From: Sorghum bicolor
Taxonomy: Eukaryota > Streptophyta > Magnoliopsida > Poales > Poaceae
Direction of reading: 5' to 3'
DNA length: 64,000 nucleotides
Assembly (NCBI RefSeq): GCF_000003195.3
Contig: NW_018396400.1
Span: 205,976 to 269,975, forward strand
Below, piece by piece: positions 60,303 through 64,000 of this stretch; the first letter of the stretch is position 1; each line of letters opens with the position of its first letter. Position numbers and translations under genes: made by a program. The notes below the pieces were generated by a model. The model saw only the letters and a program-made list of their open reading frames with translations, did no database searches and was not told the origin of the DNA.

Positions 60303-60780
60303 GACAAAACGGGCAAGGGTAAAATTGACTTATCTCTTCGCCGTATCCGTGAAATCCGAGGGTACTCAGGTAGATATGGTAACTGTTCGCGCGGTAATCA
60401 AGGGATTGTGCAGTTGATTTGACAGGAAGCGGTCATTATCCAGAGATATTTTACTGCGTGGGATCTCTAGGTCGGTCCATCGGCAGCACCTTGTAACGGT
60501 CATATTGCCGATAGGCGAATAAAGTGGAGATAGCCGTTTGGGAGGATAAGATATGGACGTCCTGGTCAGCACATCGGCAAGTCCCTGTGAAGGTAATATT
60601 GCCGATGCGCGACTAAAATGGAAATGTCCGTTTGGAAAGTTGAGGATTCTGAGGAATCTGCGGAAGAATCAAATCAAAGTTGTTCAGATTAAGGCTGTCG
60701 GTTACCAGATTGGGAGCATTAATTGCGGAAAGGCATCATTACTGTAGAGAATTTCGGAGCATTAATGATTTCATACTCCG
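60303..60780. other. Spacer between antisense promoter and 3' LTR
   Basis: No gene. It holds two similar stretches ('CATCGGCAGCACCTTGTAACGG...TTGCCGATAGGCG' near 60479 and 'CATCGGCAAGTCCCTGTGAAGG...TTGCCGATGCGCG' near 60572). Each is a pair of inverted hexamers about 25-30 bp apart, so this upstream region carries duplicated inverted motif pairs. Confidence 0.6.
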
Positions 60781-60795
60781 AAATTGGGGGGCATG

Positions 60796-61490
60796 TGTTG
60801 ACACCGTTTTTGGGCACGTGTCCATGATTGGAAAAGTATGGGTCGGCAAGATAAGACGGCAGTGCTTGATCTACAGGATGAGTTGCCGATCAGGATGGTT
60901 GCCGATGGAGGGATGGTTGAATTTGACTAAGTCCATAAGTGGTGATGTGTCTGCGCCGATGGCTACGACAAGGGAGTCTGCCGATGATATGGGGGAAGAA
61001 TCTGGAAGTTGCCGATCGGTTTGTGGAGGTGTTCCAGCTTGTCATGGGGGGATAGTTTTATGTTTTCCTTAGTTATTTAAATCGTTTTGTATACGGATTC
61101 TGTGTAATTTGGAATTCGAGTTCTAGTCGTGTCTGGTTGTAGCTCTTTGAGCAGGATATAAATGTAGACCCTAGGGCCTTGTAATGAGATATCGATCAAT
61201 CAATCAAACACTAGTTTTTACTCATATTCCAGCATCTACTTTTTCGACGACTTCGTCATATTTTCCTTTTTTACTACGAGTTCTTAGGAATTCGTCAACT
61301 TGAGCTCGGCGTATTCTCGAGTTCCGCGTGAGTACCTCTTGGCTGTGACATCCGGGCGCATCGCTGTTGTCAGGACCAAAGTATTCGAGTTACCACCTTT
61401 GCCGATAGTAAGGTCAAATCGGCTGGCACGCCTTCACGTTTGAATCGGGTATTAGCCCTTTGTGTTTGCAGATCCGCTTTTGCACCAACA
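60796..61490 (+). repeat. 3' LTR of the plus-strand Tat element
   Basis: 695 bp, TGTTGACACC...GCACCAACA, differing from the 5' LTR by a limited number of substitutions. It is preceded by the purine-rich AAATTGGGGGGCATG (60781-60795), the polypurine-tract candidate. Seven copies of the hexamer. Confidence 0.95.
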
Positions 61491-64000
61491 GCATCCAAAT
61501 TGATTTCTAAGCATGTGGTATGTACCATGCAAACTGTGCACCTATCTTACATCAAGATTAGCACTATCTCAAAAGAGACCGAACCAAGCTTCCACTCAGC
61601 CTCTTCACCCAGGAGTATCATCGGGTGCTTCCACAATGGTTTCTGAGCCTATGGTGCATTAGGTGCAAACAATGCACCTATCTTGCACCAAAACTAATAT
61701 TGTCTCCAAACAGACCGAAGCAAGATTCTATATGACACACAATATCTAGGAGTAATATCGGGTGCATCGAAATTGATTTCCAAGCATATAGTACGTTCCC
61801 TGCAAACCGTGCACCTATCTTGCATCAAGATTAGCACTATCTCCAAACCGAGCTTCCAGTTGAGCCCCTTTACCTAGGAGTACTATCATGTGTGTCCAAA
61901 ATGTTTCTTAGCCTATGGTGCGATAGGCACAAACTGTGTACCTATCTTGCACCAAAACTAACTCTATCTCCAAAGAGAGCGAAGTGAGATTCTATATGAC
62001 ATATGTCATTAAGAGTTCTATTAGTTGTGTCTAAATTAATTTCTAAGCATATGATACGTTCCATGCAAACCAAGCACCTATCATGCATCAAGATTAGCAC
62101 TATCTCCAAACAGACCAAACCGAGCTTCCACTTGAGCCTGTTCACCTAGGAGTATCATCGGGTGCTTCCACAATGGTCTTTGAGCCTATGTTGCATTAGG
62201 CGCAAACCATGCACCTATCTTGCATCGAAACTAACACTGTCTACAAATGTACTGGAGCGAGATTCCATATGACACACATCATCTAGGAGTTCTATTGGGT
62301 GCGTCCAAATTGATTTCTGAGCAGATGGTATGTTCCATGTAAACCGTGCATCTGTCTTGCTTCAAGATTAGCATTATCTTCGAATAGACCAAACCGAGCT
62401 TTCACTTGAGCCTCTTCACCTAGAAGTACCATTGGCTGCTTGGACAATGGTTTCTGATCCTATGGTGCATTAGTTGCAAACCGTGCACCTATCTTGCAAC
62501 GAAACTCACACTGTCTCCATACAGACCAAAGCGAGATTCCATATGACACACGTCATTTAGGAGATCTATAGGGTGCTTCCAAATTGACTTCCGAGCATAT
62601 GGTACATTCCATGCAAACCATCCACCTACCTTGCATCAAGATTAGCACTATCTCCAAACTGAGCGTCCACTTGAGCCCCTTTACCTAAGAGTACCATCGC
62701 GTGCGTCCAAAATCTACCTATCTTGCACTAAAACTAACACTATCTCGAAAGAGACCGAAGTGAGATTCTATATGATACATGTCATCTAGGAGTTCCATCG
62801 GGTGCCTCCAAATAGATTTCTAAGCATATGCTACGTTCCATGCAATTCGTGCACCTATCATGCATCAAGATTAGTACTATCTCCAAACCAAGCTTCCACT
62901 TGAGCCCCTTTACCTAGGAGTACCATCTCGTACGTCCAAAATGGTTTCTTAGTCTATGGTGCATTAGGCACAAACTGTGTACCTATCTTGCACCAAAACA
63001 AACTGTCTCCAAATAGACCGAAGCAAGATTCCATATGACACTTGTCATCTGGGAGTTCTATTGGGTGCGTCTAATTGGATTTCTGAGCATATGGTACGTT
63101 CCATGCAAACCATGCACCTATCTTGCATCAAGATTAGCACTATCTCCAAACAGATCGAACCGAGCTTCCACTTGAGCCTCTTGACCTAGGAGTATTATCG
63201 GGTGCTTCCACAATGGTTCCTGAGCTCATGGTGCATTATGCGCAAACCGTGCATCAATCTTGCACCTAGACTAACACTAACGCCAAACGGACCGAAGCGA
63301 GATTCCATATGACACATCATCTAGGAGTTCTATCAGGTGCGTCAAAATTGTTTTCTGAGGATATGCTACGTTCTATGCAAACCGTACACCTATCTTGCAT
63401 CAAGATTAGCACTATCTCCAAACAGACAGAATCGAGCTTTCACTTGAGCCTCTTCACCTAGGTGTACCATCGGGAACTTCTACAACAGTTTGTGAGCCTA
63501 TGGTGCACAGGGCATAAACAACGCACCTATCTTGCTCCGAAACTAATACTATCTCCAACTAGACCGAACCGAGATTCCATATGACACACATCATCTATTA
63601 GTTCCATCAGGTGCATCTAGCAGTTCCATCGGGTGTGTCCAAACGGATTTCTAAGCATATGGTACGTTCCATGCAAACCGTGCACCTATCTTCCACTTGA
63701 GCCTCTTCACCTAGGAGTATCATTGGGTGCTTCCACAATGGTTCTGAGCCTATGGTGCATTATGCGCAAACCGTGCACCAATCTTGCACCTAAACTAACA
63801 CTATCTCCAAACAAACCGAAACAACATTCCATATGACACACATCATCTAGGAGTTCTATTGGGTGCATCCAAATTGATTTCTGAGAATATGGTACATTCC
63901 ATGCAAACCGTACACCTATCTTGCATCAAGATTAGCAGAATCTCCAAACAGACTGAATGGAGCTTTCACTTGAGCCTCTTCACCTAGGAGTACCATCGGG
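61491..64000 (+). repeat. 137-bp centromeric satellite array 6
   Basis: Continues array 5 across the Tat insertion (GCATC then CAAATTGATTTC). Its first 600 bp share private variants with 20320-20900 ('TATCTCAAAAGAGACC', 'ATCGGGTGCATCGAAATTG'). Runs off the window. Confidence 0.88.

Larger units (their letters stand above)
49084..61490 (+). mobile_element. Ty3/gypsy Tat-lineage LTR retrotransposon, plus strand, 12.4 kb
   Basis: LTRs 49084-49779 and 60796-61490 flank gag, protease, RT, RNase H, archaeal-type RNase H and integrase, followed by a multi-exon antisense gene on the minus strand. The target duplication GCATC (49079-49083 and 61491-61495) is perfect, and removing the element restores continuous satellite. 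Coding damage is mild: two stops in gag, one or two frameshifts, one stop at the protease end, two stops in pol, one in the antisense gene. About 97 copies of ATCGGC/GCCGAT are spread over the whole element. Confidence 0.95.

Noticed and set aside
1088..64000. CENP-B-box-like motif in the satellite
   Set aside because: Scanning the consensus phrases of both monomer types I found no match to the mammalian box, and none is expected in grasses.

Overview
This is a plant nuclear window, almost certainly from the centromeric or pericentromeric heterochromatin of a saccharine grass (Sorghum / Saccharum / Miscanthus group, tribe Andropogoneae). About 20 kb is a tandem satellite whose monomers repeat every 137 bp (phrases such as CTATCTTGCA at 1291 and its counterpart at 1428 are exactly 137 bp apart). 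That length, and the sequence as I recognise it, fit the sorghum CEN38 / sugarcane SCEN centromeric satellite. Two monomer types alternate: type A carries 'CATCAAGATTAGCAC', type B carries 'CACCGAAACTAACAC' and 'CCATATGACACA'. All six array segments run in one orientation. I see no host gene, tRNA or rRNA gene.

Layout: 1-830 fragment of a Sirevirus-type Copia LTR; 831-1087 assembly gap; 1088-6189 satellite, including a 1,390-bp higher-order unit present twice in tandem; 6190-18101 a Ty3/gypsy element of Tat type on the minus strand; 18102-23033 satellite; 23034-23937 a truncated gypsy-like 3' fragment; 23938-28940 satellite; 28941-35255 a 5'-truncated Sirevirus-like element (plus strand) with a gag remnant, no pol and one LTR; 35256-36555 satellite; 36553-47850 a Sirevirus-like Copia element (minus strand) in an LTR-internal-LTR-partial-internal arrangement with an uninterrupted pol ORF; 47851-49083 satellite; 49084-61490 a second, different Tat element (plus strand) with a perfect 5-bp target duplication GCATC in the satellite; 61491-64000 satellite.

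Both Tat elements carry gag, protease, reverse transcriptase, RNase H, a second (archaeal-type) RNase H and integrase. Each also has an antisense accessory gene between pol and the 3' LTR, with its own TATA-like box and several GT-AG introns. The element at 6190-18101 encodes a 'putative gypsy type transposon' domain (PF04195-like) plus coiled coil. The element at 49084-61490 encodes a plant-mobile-domain (PMD) protein plus coiled coil in five exons that keep phase.

The most unusual signal is that each Tat element is saturated, on both strands and in coding, LTR and spacer DNA alike, with its own private hexamer: ATCGGC/GCCGAT about 97 times in the 49084-61490 element, and CGACCA/TGGTCG about 34 times in the 6190-18101 element, against about 6 expected by chance. 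Each motif is near background in the other element. An element-specific dispersed short motif together with an element-encoded accessory protein resembles the VANC anti-silencing systems of Arabidopsis VANDAL DNA transposons, and is put forward as a hypothesis. Most protein-coding parts are decayed; the visible premature stops are dominated by TAG, consistent with C-to-T change at CHG sites in methylated heterochromatin.
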